Shown one piece after another: positions 1 to 8,907 of a stretch of 64,000 bases of DNA. Origin of the DNA: Biomaibacter acetigenes (GTDB taxonomy: Bacteria; Bacillota; Thermosediminibacteria; Thermosediminibacterales; Tepidanaerobacteraceae); assembly GCF_003691585.1 (NCBI RefSeq), contig NZ_CP033169.1, forward strand, positions 1,054,001-1,118,000, in the 5' to 3' direction. Position numbers and translations under genes: made by a program. The notes beneath the pieces were generated by a model, which did no database searches, had not been told where the DNA came from, and saw only the letters and a program-made list of their open reading frames with translations. How positions within the stretch are numbered: the first letter of the stretch is position 1; each line of letters begins with the position of its first letter.

Positions 1-542
1 CTGCTGCAGCCGCCGCTGATAAAATGGCGGAGCTCATCGGTGGAAAAGGAGAGGTTGCTGTCATAGTCCATGACCAGACCAGCCGCACCGGTATCGATCG
101 CCGTGATGGTTTTGTAAACCGCATCAAAGAAAAATATCCTGATATAAAAATCGTTGATATTCAATATGGTGGCGGCGACCAGCTGAAATCTACCGACCTT
201 GCAAAAGCCATTATCCAGGCCCATCCAAACCTCAAAGGTTTCTTTGGCGCCAATGAAGGTTCCATTATCGGTGTATTAAACGGCGTAAAAGAAATGAACA
301 AGGAAGGTAAGATTGTGGTAATAGGTTATGATTCCGGTAAACAGCAAATAGATGCCATAAAGAGCGGAGTAGAAGCTGGAGCTATCACCCAGGATCCCAT
401 CGGTATCGGATATAAAGCTGTAGAAGCTGCGGTAAAGGCCATAAAAGGCGAACAGTTGCCTAAAGTAATAGATACCGGGTTCCACTGGTATGACAAGACC
501 AATATAGATTCCGATGAAATAAAGCCACTGTTGTATGAATAA
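1..542 (+). CDS. Sugar ABC transporter substrate-binding protein, ribose type (C-terminal part)
   Basis: The frame is open from the first bases of the window, so the gene starts outside it. About 180 C-terminal residues are seen. They fit the periplasmic-binding-protein type 1 fold of the RbsB/Peripla_BP_4 family: a segment with bound-sugar contacts (DQTSRTGIDRRDGF), a FFGANEGSIIGVLNGVKE helix region and a VVIGYDSG strand followed by the usual ITQDPIGIGYKAVEAAVKAIKGE ending (shortened here in words: QDP then IGY then AAV). It would deliver a sugar or polyol to an ABC permease encoded to the left. The ligand cannot be told. The next gene is an FGGY kinase in the same direction, which would suit the imported sugar. 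An in-frame ATG at 24 is internal, not a start. Confidence 0.88.
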   Translation, partial: AAAAADKMAELIGGKGEVAVIVHDQTSRTGIDRRDGFVNRIKEKYPDIKIVDIQYGGGDQLKSTDLAKAIIQAHPNLKGFFGANEGSIIGVLNGVKEMNKEGKIVVIGYDSGKQQIDAIKSGVEAGAITQDPIGIGYKAVEAAVKAIKGEQLPKVIDTGFHWYDKTNIDSDEIKPLLYE

Positions 543-563
543 TTAGAAGTGATAAAATGATGG

Positions 564-590
564 CGAGCGGATATTTTCGCGGCCGCTTCG
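564..590 (+). other. Hairpin after the binding-protein gene
   Basis: CGAGCGG at 564-570 pairs with CCGCTTCG at 583-590 with one bulged base. No U-tract follows, so it is more like a 3'-end-stabilising intercistronic stem than a terminator. The rest of the 296-base gap to the next gene holds a further small inverted repeat (GAATTTG at 632-638, CAAATTC at 646-652) and no gene that I can see. Confidence 0.4.
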
Positions 591-838
591 ATTAAAAGTT
601 GAATGTGGGAGGTCTGATGTGGGGAAAGAAGGAATTTGCATCTAACAAATTCTGAAACTGATTCCACTTAAGACCTCTCTCTTGTTATCCGGTGCAATTT
701 TTTTGTTTTAAAATAATTTTAACACTCTTACCGGTGTAACGGTTTTCTTGCTTTAGTTTTACTTAAAAGCAACTACGCTTTTTCAGGTTTTTATAAATCA
801 GCAAGACATTTTTAAAAAGAGAGGGAGGTAAAAGTTCT

Positions 839-2371
839 ATGAAAAATTATCTTCTTGGAATAGATGTCGGCACTCAAAGCTTAAGAGTCGGCATCTTTGA
901 CCTTCAAGGAAAATCCCTGGCCTTTTCCTCAAAAAGCTATGAGACCTACTATCCCCACGTGAGCTGGGCTGAACAAAATCCCATGGACTGGTGGGCATGT
1001 GCTAAAGTTTGCACCAGGGAAGTTTTAAAAAAAGCAGATATTTCTCCCGACGACATAGCAGGTATAAGTATTGATACTTTTTCATGTACCGTCCTTCCTG
1101 TCGATGAAAACGGCACACCCCTTCATAATGCCGTCATATGGATGGATATAAGGGCCGTAAAAGAGGCGGAGGAGATCACCGCTACAGGACATCCTTATTT
1201 GAAATATGCCGGAGACTGGGTCTCTCCCGAGTGGATGATTCCAAAGGCTCTATGGTTTAAACGCCACAAACCTGATATATATAAAAAGTCTGCAAAATTC
1301 ATAGAATGCACCGATTGGATGACATATAAGCTTACGGGGAAGTGGACCTTAAGCCTTGATCATATTGCATCAAAGTGGAATTATGTTAAAAGTGAAGGCG
1401 GTTTTCCCCAGGATCTGATGGAAAAGGTTGGGCTAGAGGATCTCATGGAAAAATGGCCCAAAGAAATAAAGGCTCTGGGTGAATATGTGGGAGGCCTCAC
1501 AAAACAGGCTGCCGAAGAGCTGGGCTTAAAAGAGGGGACTCCCGTGGCTCAGGGCGGTATAGATGCACATCTTGGCATGATAGGTCTGGGAGCGGTAGAG
1601 ACCGGAGACATGGCCCTCATCATGGGAAGCTCTACATGCCATATGGCTTTATCCCCCATCCCCGTATTTGGTTCCGGTGTATGGGGCCCCTTCGATGAGG
1701 CTATAATCCCAGGAAACTGGGTGATGGAAGGTGGTCAGACCTCCACCGGTTCCATAGTGAAATGGTTCAAGGATAACTTTGCCTATAAAGAGGAAGAGGA
1801 GGCAAGACAAAAGGGGGTAAGCGTATATACTCTGCTGGATGAAAAAGCCGCTCAGATTCCTGCAGGTTCCGAAGGCCTGGTGCTTCTTGATTACTTTCAA
1901 GGAAATAGAAGTCCCCTCCGCGATCCTAAAGCCAGAGGAGCCATATGGGGACTTGGTTTGAAGCATAGAGGTGAGCATATTTTACGAGCTATCTATGAAG
2001 GCACGGCTTATGGCACAAGGTTCATACTGGAAGCTTTAAAAGAAAAGAACTTCACGGTTGAAAAGATATATGCCGGCGGCGGAGGCGCCCAGAGCAAGCT
2101 GTGGCTAAAGATACATGCAGATGTATGTCAAACACCTATAATACTCACTGAAGATACGGAGTCTATGGCTTTAGGAGCCGCCATGTGTGCCGCAGTGGGG
2201 GCAGGAATATATAAAGACTTTAAAGAAGCGGCAAAGAATATGGTAAAAGTAAAGACAAAGATAATGCCTGATCTAGCTAATAAAGACGCATATGATTTTT
2301 ATTTCGATAAATATAAAAGGACCTATGAACATCTAAAGGATCTAATGCACGAGATGTATGAAAGGGCATAG
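839..2371 (+). CDS. FGGY-family carbohydrate kinase (ribulokinase/xylulokinase-like)
   Basis: A 510-residue ATP-dependent sugar kinase of the FGGY family, cytoplasmic. The N-terminal ATP/sugar domain opens with GIDVGTQSLR (residues 7-16). The catalytic base is probably Asp242 in the QGGIDAHLG motif. The second actin-like domain carries the adenosine motif YAGGGGAQSKLW from residue 411. Length fits the family (about 490-540). The substitution pattern is closer to the ribulose/xylulose kinases than to glycerol kinase, but the substrate is not decided by sequence. The start has a strong ribosome site GGGAGGT at 823-829. It follows a ribose-type binding protein, so it may phosphorylate that transporter's cargo; this is inference. 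A bidirectional terminator closes the gene. Confidence 0.88.
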   Translation: MKNYLLGIDVGTQSLRVGIFDLQGKSLAFSSKSYETYYPHVSWAEQNPMDWWACAKVCTREVLKKADISPDDIAGISIDTFSCTVLPVDENGTPLHNAVIWMDIRAVKEAEEITATGHPYLKYAGDWVSPEWMIPKALWFKRHKPDIYKKSAKFIECTDWMTYKLTGKWTLSLDHIASKWNYVKSEGGFPQDLMEKVGLEDLMEKWPKEIKALGEYVGGLTKQAAEELGLKEGTPVAQGGIDAHLGMIGLGAVETGDMALIMGSSTCHMALSPIPVFGSGVWGPFDEAIIPGNWVMEGGQTSTGSIVKWFKDNFAYKEEEEARQKGVSVYTLLDEKAAQIPAGSEGLVLLDYFQGNRSPLRDPKARGAIWGLGLKHRGEHILRAIYEGTAYGTRFILEALKEKNFTVEKIYAGGGGAQSKLWLKIHADVCQTPIILTEDTESMALGAAMCAAVGAGIYKDFKEAAKNMVKVKTKIMPDLANKDAYDFYFDKYKRTYEHLKDLMHEMYERA

Positions 2372-2372
2372 T

Positions 2373-2407
2373 AAAAAGCCGGGTCATTTAAGTGATCCGG
2401 CTTTTTT
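2373..2407. terminator. Rho-independent terminator, bidirectional
   Basis: A-rich left arm with AAGCCGGGTCA pairs with TGATCCGGCTT, then a run of six T. The A-rich left flank lets it also serve the opposite-strand PIN remnant, whose stop codon lies inside it. Confidence 0.85.
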
Positions 2408-2822
2408 AATAAGGTCTCACAATATCAATTTCTTTCATTGGAAAATGTTTTATATTTAATGTAATTAGAGTCGCATTTTTGTATTTTGCTGATGCTGCTA
2501 TTATGGCATCGGGTATTGTCAGAGCATGACTTTTTCTGTAAAGATTTAGGTATCGCCTGCCATTTGCGCTATATAGTTGGTGACGGGAACTGATTAAATT
2601 GACATTAATAGTTTCTATCTTTCCAGAGTCCTTGAGTCTTTTTAATTGCTTCAATAGCAAATCCAGTTTTGCTGACTTTTTTATCCAATCTGTCCAGCTA
2701 TATTTTTTTATTAGCGGCATGAAATGTGGTATAATATGTTGTAAACCCATGGCAATAACGTGAAAATTATGAAAAGCAATATTACTACAAAACATTCCAC
2801 AAACATGGTACACAAATTGCAT
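2406..2822 (-). pseudogene. PIN-domain (VapC-like) toxin remnant, N-terminus lost
   Basis: The last 45 or so residues are a typical VapC-type PIN ending: YRKSHALTIPDAIIAASA, where the Asp is one of the acidic metal ligands, then ATLITLNIKHFP and a final IVRPY. The first part is not PIN-like. The first acidic residue of the fold (a DTNVLI-type strand at the N-terminus) is missing, and the upstream codons look like random sequence. No antitoxin gene is next to it. A full VapC is about 130 residues with both halves, so this 138-codon frame is a truncated gene read back into unrelated DNA. A nuclease function is unlikely. The control region of the next gene on the other strand lies inside this frame. 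Confidence 0.65.
2727..2735 (+). promoter_or_regulatory. Extended -10 promoter for the LevR-like activator
   Basis: TGG followed by TATAAT (2730-2735) is an extended -10 element. The -35 at about 17 bases upstream is weak (TTTATT). It would give a leader of about 105 bases before the start at 2847. Confidence 0.4.
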
Positions 2823-2846
2823 AAAATGTGAGAAGAGGTGAAGCCT

Positions 2847-5800
2847 ATGAAAGACCGCCTTATCCAGCTAATAAAGTCAGAAGACAAGAAAAATCCCTAC
2901 ACGGATGACCAGCTGGCCGGCATATTGGGTACCCGGCGGGATGAGGTAACCATCTTGCGGGGAGAACTGGGCATCCCGGACTCCAGGGAAAGGAAAAAAC
3001 CCTATCTTGTAAATGCTTTAAAGGAATTGATATCCCAGAATCCTAAAATTTCCGACAGGGAATTGACACGAGTCATCAACCAGAAAGGATTTAATGTATC
3101 CAGATTTATAATTTCCCAGTTGAGAAAAGAAATAGTGGGAAATATGTCTATGCAAAATGTATCTCGCATTGTCGCCGGTGCTGCAGATACCACAAACCAT
3201 GAAAATGTTGAAAAAACAAGCGGTCATGGAAAAACCAATAACGGCATGCCATCCAGAGCTTTTGAAAGAATCATAGGATTTGACGGCAGTCTAAAGCCGC
3301 AGATTCAGCAGGCAAAGGCAGCAATTTTATATCCTCCCCATGGCCTCCATACCCTGATTCTGGGTCCTACCGGTGTCGGCAAAAGCAACCTGGCCGAAGC
3401 CATGTACAATTTTGCTCTTGAAGCAGGCAAACTTCCGCAAGGTGCTCCTTTTATTATCTTTAACTGCGCCGATTATGCCGAAAATCCCCAGCTTCTTTTG
3501 TCACAGCTTTTCGGCCATGCCAAAGGGGCATATACCGGTGCGGATACCGCTAAAGAAGGCCTTGTAGAGAAAGCCAACGGAGGTATACTTTTCTTGGATG
3601 AGGTCCACCGCCTGCCTCCCGAAGGGCAGGAACTGCTTTACTATTTGATGGATAAGGGCAAATTCCGCCGCCTTGGGGAGACGGAAACCATAAGGTCTGC
3701 CAGTGTCATGATCATTGCCGCCACTACGGAAGATATAGAATCTTCGCTTCTTCTAACTTTCCGAAGAAGAATCCCTATGATTATAGAACTTCCGCCATTA
3801 TCTGCACGTCCCCTGTCGGAAAGATTCAATATAATTAAGGAATTTTTCGGCAAAGAAACCGATAGAATAGGCACTTCCATAAAAGTGACCCAGGAAGCGC
3901 TGAGGGCATTGCTGCTTTATGATTGCCCGGGAAATATCGGTCAGCTTCGAAGCGATATACAGGTAGCCTGCGCCAGGGGATTTTTAACTTATGTGGGCGG
4001 CCAGCAGCAAGTGATTGAGATAGATCTAATAGACCTGCCGATACATGCTCGAAGGGGTCTGCTCAAGATACAGAACCGAAACCCCGAAGCGGAAATTTTC
4101 CTAAAGGGCGATTTTATAGTAAGCCCTGGTCAAATGGAAACAAGAGTTATGCCAAAAGAGGATTTATATATATTGCCCCAGGAAATCTATCAATATATAG
4201 AGGAAAAATATCAGGAACTCCAGGAGCAGGGATTGAGCCAGGAAGTCATAAACAGAGTAATCGGAGGAGAACTGGAAATAAGATTCCAGCAGCTGGTCAA
4301 GCAGTTTGAGACAAACCGTCAGTTGTTGGGAAAACAGGAGCTTATAGGAATAGTAGGGAAAAAAGTTGTTGACATGGCAGAGCAGATGGTCAAGATTGCC
4401 GAGAAAAAACTTGGCAAAATGGATAATCACCTGTTTTACTGCCTGGCCATCCATTTGAGCGCAACACTGGAACGATTGCAGCATAACAAGCCTATAATAA
4501 ATCCCCAGCTTGAAAAGGTTAAAAATGAATACAGGCTGGAATATAAAGTGGCAAAAGAAATGGTGGAAGCCGTTGAAAAAACGGCAGATTATAAAATGCC
4601 CGAAGATGAAATCGGATTTGTGGCCATGTATCTTCGCACCATAACCCATCCGGTTGATGTAAAGAAAGGTCGTGTGGGAGTAGTGGTCCTTACCCACGGC
4701 CATGTGGCCCAGGGTATGGCGGAGGTGGCAAACAGGCTTCTGGGCGTAAACCATGCGGTAGGAATAGAAATGTCACTGGATGAAAAGCCGGAGTCTGCCC
4801 TTCAAAAAGCCATGGAAGTAGTGAGAAAGATCGATGAGGGCAAAGGTGTGCTGCTTTTAGTAGACATGGGTTCCCTTATCACATTCGGAGAAATCATTAC
4901 TCAGAAAACCGGTATACAGACCAAAACCGTAGGCCGGGTTGACACCATCATGGTCCTCGAAGCCGTGCGCAGAGCCATCCTTCCAGACACCAATCTGGAC
5001 GAAATTGTGGCAAATATTGATAAAGATAAGGTGGGGCTGGGAAGGTTTATCCCCGTGGAAAACTCAGAAAATGAGGGTAAAAAAGAGCATAAAAAAGCGA
5101 TAGTTACTCTGTGTATTACTGGCGAAGGAACCGCCATAAAATTGAAAAAACTTATTGAAAAAATGATTCCGGACATTTCTGAAAGCGCAGAAGTAATTCC
5201 TGTTGGTATAATTGGTGGGGAAGATATTTCAAAAAGAATAGAAAAAATAAAAACAGAAAAACAAGTGGCAGTTATCGTTGGAACTGTTGACCCGGAACAA
5301 AATGATATTCCTTTTATCTCTGTTGAAGAATTGATAAGTGGAACAGCAGTAAATAAGATCAGAAATATCCTTAAATTAAAAAATCAGATAAAAACAGGTC
5401 AGATTCAAAAACCTATGGTATTGCCGCTAGCAGAAGTTTTATTTGAGGATTTGATTCTTGTTCAACCGGATTTTACTACAAAAAATGACATTATAGATAG
5501 TCTTGCTGAACTATTGGTCAAGAAAGATTATGTTAACGATAAATATTTACTGGATGTATATAAGCGAGAAGTGATGGGCCCTACGCTTATAAAAAATCAT
5601 ATTGCTATACCCCATGGCAATTCGGAAAACGTTTTAAAACCTGCCATTGCTATGGCATTTTTGAAAGAACCGGTCGCATGGTCGGCAGATAAAGGGTCAG
5701 ATATTGTTTTTATGCTGGCATTAAAAGAGGATTCAAAAGAAATATTGAATGAATTATTTAATGTGATAAATGATGAGGATTTCATTTATAAATTAATGAG

Positions 5801-5861
5801 GTTAAAGAACGGCAATGAAATCAAAAAGGCTTTATTAGAATATATTTTAAGCCGAAACTAA
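2847..5861 (+). CDS. LevR/MtlR-type sigma-54 activator with PTS regulatory domains
   Basis: A 1004-residue activator of sigma-54 RNA polymerase whose activity is set by PTS phosphorylation. In order: an N-terminal helix-turn-helix region (about 1-110), an AAA+ domain with Walker [10 protein letters not shown] (173-181), GAYTGAD (227-233, Tyr in place of Phe in the GAFTGA loop) and Walker B ending in Asp251-Glu252, a PTS regulation domain (about 430-600), an EIIA-mannose-like domain with His617 in the THG motif, an EIIB-galactitol-like segment with Cys756, and a C-terminal EIIA-fructose-like domain with His923. In classic LevR the last part is a second PRD; here an EIIA takes that place. The start is ATG 2847: AGAGGTG at 2834-2840 is its ribosome site, and the in-frame GTG at 2838 lies inside that site. 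The gene is followed by a sigma-54 promoter and PTS genes. Confidence 0.92.
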   Translation: MKDRLIQLIKSEDKKNPYTDDQLAGILGTRRDEVTILRGELGIPDSRERKKPYLVNALKELISQNPKISDRELTRVINQKGFNVSRFIISQLRKEIVGNMSMQNVSRIVAGAADTTNHENVEKTSGHGKTNNGMPSRAFERIIGFDGSLKPQIQQAKAAILYPPHGLHTLILGPTGVGKSNLAEAMYNFALEAGKLPQGAPFIIFNCADYAENPQLLLSQLFGHAKGAYTGADTAKEGLVEKANGGILFLDEVHRLPPEGQELLYYLMDKGKFRRLGETETIRSASVMIIAATTEDIESSLLLTFRRRIPMIIELPPLSARPLSERFNIIKEFFGKETDRIGTSIKVTQEALRALLLYDCPGNIGQLRSDIQVACARGFLTYVGGQQQVIEIDLIDLPIHARRGLLKIQNRNPEAEIFLKGDFIVSPGQMETRVMPKEDLYILPQEIYQYIEEKYQELQEQGLSQEVINRVIGGELEIRFQQLVKQFETNRQLLGKQELIGIVGKKVVDMAEQMVKIAEKKLGKMDNHLFYCLAIHLSATLERLQHNKPIINPQLEKVKNEYRLEYKVAKEMVEAVEKTADYKMPEDEIGFVAMYLRTITHPVDVKKGRVGVVVLTHGHVAQGMAEVANRLLGVNHAVGIEMSLDEKPESALQKAMEVVRKIDEGKGVLLLVDMGSLITFGEIITQKTGIQTKTVGRVDTIMVLEAVRRAILPDTNLDEIVANIDKDKVGLGRFIPVENSENEGKKEHKKAIVTLCITGEGTAIKLKKLIEKMIPDISESAEVIPVGIIGGEDISKRIEKIKTEKQVAVIVGTVDPEQNDIPFISVEELISGTAVNKIRNILKLKNQIKTGQIQKPMVLPLAEVLFEDLILVQPDFTTKNDIIDSLAELLVKKDYVNDKYLLDVYKREVMGPTLIKNHIAIPHGNSENVLKPAIAMAFLKEPVAWSADKGSDIVFMLALKEDSKEILNELFNVINDEDFIYKLMRLKNGNEIKKALLEYILSRN

Positions 5862-5875
5862 ACCTGCCATTTATA

Positions 5876-5892
5876 TTGGTACGATAATTGCT
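5876..5892 (+). promoter_or_regulatory. Sigma-54 (-24/-12) promoter of the PTS operon
   Basis: TTGGTACG, four bases, TTGCT. The GG pair (5878-5879) and GC pair (5890-5891) are ten bases apart, the fixed sigma-54 spacing. One mismatch to YTGGCACGRNNNTTGCW (T for C). The predicted transcript starts near 5903 and has a leader of about 125 bases. Its activator should be the LevR-like protein just upstream. A 12-base palindrome GGAAAATTTTCC lies in the leader at 5998-6009. Confidence 0.85.
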
Positions 5893-6031
5893 TGATAATT
5901 AATAGTGAAATAAAAATTATACGCCAAATCTGTATTTTTCTATATTTACTTTTACACCAATTCTCCAAGTCAAGTTCAGTGTTCAAGATAATATAGCGGA
6001 AAATTTTCCACAATTTGAAGGAGGCTGAATG

Positions 6032-6532
6032 ATGCCAGAATTAAACTTTTTAAATCCGGAACTAATACAAATCGATGCAGAAGCTGATGATAAAGAGGGA
6101 ATAATTAAGAAGCTGGCAAATTTATTAATTTCAAAAGGATATGCAAAAGAGAGTTATTTGGAAGCTATTTTAGAGAGAGAAAAAGTTTTTCCTACCGGCC
6201 TTCCAACAGAAGGCGTTGGTGTGGCTATTCCTCATGCGGACATCAAACATGTTATAAAACCCGCAATAGCGGTGGCAATACTCAAACATCCGGTGCAATT
6301 CAATGTAATGGGGAACCCTGAGGAAAAAGTAAGCGTTAAAATCATTTTTATGCTGGCTATAACAGATCCGAATATCCAATTAAAACTGCTACAGGATTTG
6401 ATGGAAATATTTCAGAATAAACAGCTCTTATTAAAGCTTGCTGTTTCGAGAGATGTTGATACCGTTTTAAAGCTGATGACGTTGAAAGAAAATTATAATA
6501 CCGAACAAATAGATGTGGCTGGAAACTATTAA
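6032..6532 (+). CDS. PTS galactitol/fructose-type EIIA component
   Basis: A cytoplasmic phosphocarrier of about 166 residues in the EIIA-fructose/galactitol/Ntr family. It takes phosphate from HPr on His68 (motif VAIPHAD) and passes it to the IIB encoded two genes on. The fold marks are LLISKGYAKESYLEAILERE in the N-half and a hydrophobic VKIIFMLAI strand. Two ATGs lie side by side at 6029 and 6032; the ribosome site GAAGGAGG at 6017-6024 is 4 and 7 bases from them, which favours 6032. First gene after the sigma-54 promoter. The same kind of domain ends the activator upstream, so both may compete for or report on the same phosphate flow (inference). Confidence 0.9.
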   Translation: MPELNFLNPELIQIDAEADDKEGIIKKLANLLISKGYAKESYLEAILEREKVFPTGLPTEGVGVAIPHADIKHVIKPAIAVAILKHPVQFNVMGNPEEKVSVKIIFMLAITDPNIQLKLLQDLMEIFQNKQLLLKLAVSRDVDTVLKLMTLKENYNTEQIDVAGNY

Positions 6533-6629
6533 AATATATTTGACGTTTTAGGGGGTGATGAATAAAAGATAGTATCGAGCATTTCTAGTACTTCACAAAG
6601 TATAATTTAAAAAAATAAGGAGGGTTTTC

Positions 6630-8000
6630 ATGAGTATTAAAGCGGCGGTTGATTTTGTTTTAGGTTTAGGTCCCTCGGTCATGCTACCAATTATTTTAAC
6701 GATTTTTGGTATGGTTCTGGGACAGGGATTTAAAAAATCTTTCAGAGCAGGTCTTACCATCGGTGTAGGTTTTGTAGGAATTAATCTGGTAATCGGTTTG
6801 CTTATGAACGCTTTAGGCCCCGCAGCTCAAGCTTTGGTTAAATCTCTGGGTTTAAATCTTGATGTTCTTGATGTGGGTTGGCCTATTGGCGCCGCTATTT
6901 CTTTTGGAACACCTGTTGCGCCGTTGTTGATACCAATCGTCCTCGTATTAAATGTTATACTGTTAGCTGTTAATTTTACAAAAACAATGGATGTAGATTT
7001 GTGGAATTACTGGCATTTTATATTCGCCGGATCAATTGCATACTATGCTTCCCACAACATGTTTTTTGGCATATTAGTGGGTTGTTTGACGGCAATAGTC
7101 ATTTTCAAACTGGCGGACTGGACCGCACCGGTTCTGGAGCATCACTTCGGCCTGCCCGGTGTGTCATTACCTCATACTGAAACTGTAGGTTGGGCTCCGC
7201 TGATGTATGTATTGGAAAAAATAGAAAGTAAAATACCGGGATTGAATAATATTCATGCCAGCCCGGAGGATGTACAGAAGAGATTTGGTCTTTTCGGCGA
7301 ACCACTTGTAATGGGTCTTATCCTTGGTTTAATTATGGGTGTATTAGGGAAATATGACCTCAAAGGTATATTGACTTTGGGTGTTCAGATGGCATCGGTG
7401 TTGGTTCTGATGCCAAAGATGGTGGCTATCTTGATGGAAGGGCTCATACCTCTGTCTGAAGGCGCCCGCGAATTTATCCAGAAGAGATTCCCGGGGAAAG
7501 AAGTATATATTGGATTGGATGCGGCCATTGTTATAGGACATCCTGCCGGTATGGCGGTTGCATTGATAATGGTTCCGATAACGATCTTCATGGCGGTCAT
7601 ACTGCCATATAACCGGATGCTTCCGTTTGCCGATCTTGCTGTTTTACCGTTCATAGTAATCTGGGCTACTGCCGTATCCAGAGGTAACATCGTAAAAGGT
7701 ATTCTAAATTCGATCATTTGCATGGCTGTGATATTCTTCATTGCCACAAACTTTGCGGAACTTGCGACCACCATGGGCAAAGCGGTCGGTTTTCAATTCC
7801 CCGAAGGAGCCAATATGATAAGCGGTATCGATCTAGGTTCCCATGTTGTGCCGTGGATTATTATCAGAATACTGCAGCCTGACAATCCTGCAATCTTTGT
7901 TGCAGCCATAGCTTGTGCCATCGGCTACGCCGCCTTGTGGTGGTGGGTAAGAAACGACATCAAGAAACAATACGCCGAAGAAATTAATGCAAGTAAATAA
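6630..8000 (+). CDS. PTS galactitol-type EIIC permease
   Basis: A 456-residue integral membrane protein of the GatC family, with about ten to twelve hydrophobic segments. It carries the sugar or polyol across the membrane while IIB phosphorylates it. Family marks: an N-terminal GPSVMLPIILTIFGMVLG segment, the loop GWPIGAAISFGTP and the motif SHNMFFG, plus GLDAAIVIGHPAGMA in the C-half. Length equals E. coli GatC (about 450). Ribosome site AAGGAGGG precedes the ATG. It lies between IIA and IIB, the usual order being A-B-C or A-C-B. GatC-type permeases serve galactitol, arabitol, tetritols and others, so the name does not fix the substrate. Confidence 0.92.
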   Translation: MSIKAAVDFVLGLGPSVMLPIILTIFGMVLGQGFKKSFRAGLTIGVGFVGINLVIGLLMNALGPAAQALVKSLGLNLDVLDVGWPIGAAISFGTPVAPLLIPIVLVLNVILLAVNFTKTMDVDLWNYWHFIFAGSIAYYASHNMFFGILVGCLTAIVIFKLADWTAPVLEHHFGLPGVSLPHTETVGWAPLMYVLEKIESKIPGLNNIHASPEDVQKRFGLFGEPLVMGLILGLIMGVLGKYDLKGILTLGVQMASVLVLMPKMVAILMEGLIPLSEGAREFIQKRFPGKEVYIGLDAAIVIGHPAGMAVALIMVPITIFMAVILPYNRMLPFADLAVLPFIVIWATAVSRGNIVKGILNSIICMAVIFFIATNFAELATTMGKAVGFQFPEGANMISGIDLGSHVVPWIIIRILQPDNPAIFVAAIACAIGYAALWWWVRNDIKKQYAEEINASK

Positions 8001-8037
8001 TAAAAACCATTAAAAATTCTTTTTGGAGGTCCTTATC

Positions 8038-8325
8038 ATGGCTAAAAAGAGGATTTTAGTTGCATGCGGAACAGGAATCGCAACTTCGACTATGGTCGCG
8101 AAAAAAGTAGAGGAGGCATTAAAATCAAGAGGTTTTGATGTTGTCGTAGAACAGTGCAAAGCTGCTGAAGCCCCCTCAAAAGCTTCAAATTATGACCTTA
8201 TAGTCAGCACGACTACTTTGCAAAATTGCGGTTCCACGCCTGTAATCAGAAGTATAGCATTTCTATCCGGTGTCGGTGTCGATAAAGATATCGAAAAAAT
8301 TGTGGCGGCTTTAGGAGATAAGTGA
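8038..8325 (+). CDS. PTS galactitol-type EIIB component
   Basis: A 95-residue IIB of the GatB family. The phosphocysteine is Cys10 in the loop ILVACGTGIATST, followed by the usual Rossmann-like fold and the C-terminal FLSGVGVDKDIEKIV. Start is ATG 8038, seven bases after GGAGGT (8025-8030); an in-frame TTG at 8023 overlaps that ribosome site and is rejected. It receives phosphate from IIA His68 and hands it to the sugar in IIC. A Cys-less relative lies at 15038, in the same gene run. The gene is followed by a very strong perfect hairpin. Confidence 0.92.
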   Translation: MAKKRILVACGTGIATSTMVAKKVEEALKSRGFDVVVEQCKAAEAPSKASNYDLIVSTTTLQNCGSTPVIRSIAFLSGVGVDKDIEKIVAALGDK

Positions 8326-8332
8326 TTTTAAG

Positions 8333-8376
8333 AAGCAAATTCACTCTAGCGACAATAAGCTAGAGTGAATTTGCTT
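8333..8376 (+). repeat. Perfect 18-bp inverted repeat after the PTS genes
   Basis: Arms at 8333-8350 and 8359-8376 are exact complements (AAGCAAATTCACTCTAGC) around an 8-base loop. No run of T follows, so an intrinsic terminator is doubtful. It would protect or process the 3' end of the IIA-IIC-IIB message and so set PTS genes apart from the enzyme genes. Confidence 0.85.
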
Positions 8377-8418
8377 AGTTTCATTGTTTATGAAAAAACT
8401 CCACTGAGGAGGGTGCCT

Positions 8419-8885
8419 TTGAAGGTTTATAAGTATAAATACTCCTACTATCTGGTGTCACAGTTGATTCCGGCAATATTGATAATCGGCGTTTTTATAT
8501 GGTCTATCTATCAGCGAATATATTTTCCGGAAAATATATTGTACAGATTACTGGTCATAGTAATGCCCGTAGTTATAATATCTACTTTCGTCAGTTTAAA
8601 TACTCCTCACAAGGTGATAATAGATGGTAATATAATACATTTTTACAGTTTTGGAATGAAACATTCGTATGACCTGAAGAAGGTAAAAAAATCGATGTTA
8701 AGGAATTTATTTTTAGCGACAAATATCTGGTCAGGATAGGAGAACCCAGCGTTCTAAGCGGACGTTATTGGATAAGCAGCAACATTATTGGTCATGAAGA
8801 ACTTTTAAATTTTTTCAAAGAAAAAGAAAAAAGTGTTGATATAAAAAATTATTACATTGCAAAAAAAACAAGGAACAAAAAATAA
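8419..8885 (+). pseudogene. Membrane protein with PH-like domain, split by a frameshift at A7
   Basis: A TTG start at 8419 follows GAGGAGGG (8406-8413). The first frame encodes two hydrophobic segments (around YYLVSQLIPAILIIGVFIW and LLVIVMPVVIIS) and the start of a bacterial PH-like domain, then stops at 8739. In the -1 frame the same domain carries on smoothly from the codons after a run of seven A at 8685-8691 (IDVKEFIFSDKYLVRIGEP, then GRYWISS) to a stop at 8883-8885, giving about 155 residues. The zero-frame reading at the run is gtA AAA AAA, a classic -1 slippery heptamer. It may be a true frameshift mutation, a programmed slip, or a sequencing error. Function is unknown. It sits between PTS and dehydrogenase genes. 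Confidence 0.6.
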
Positions 8886-8907
8886 AACAACTGCAGGAGT
8901 GGTCATT

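Noticed and set aside
5998-6009. Palindrome GGAAAATTTTCC in the PTS leader as an operator
   Set aside because: Short, AT-rich, occurs once; chance in AT-rich leader DNA is likely.
8365-8418. ATG 8365 as the start of the bPH-like membrane protein
   Set aside because: It lies in the right arm of the 18-bp hairpin and has no ribosome site; TTG 8419 has GAGGAGGG.
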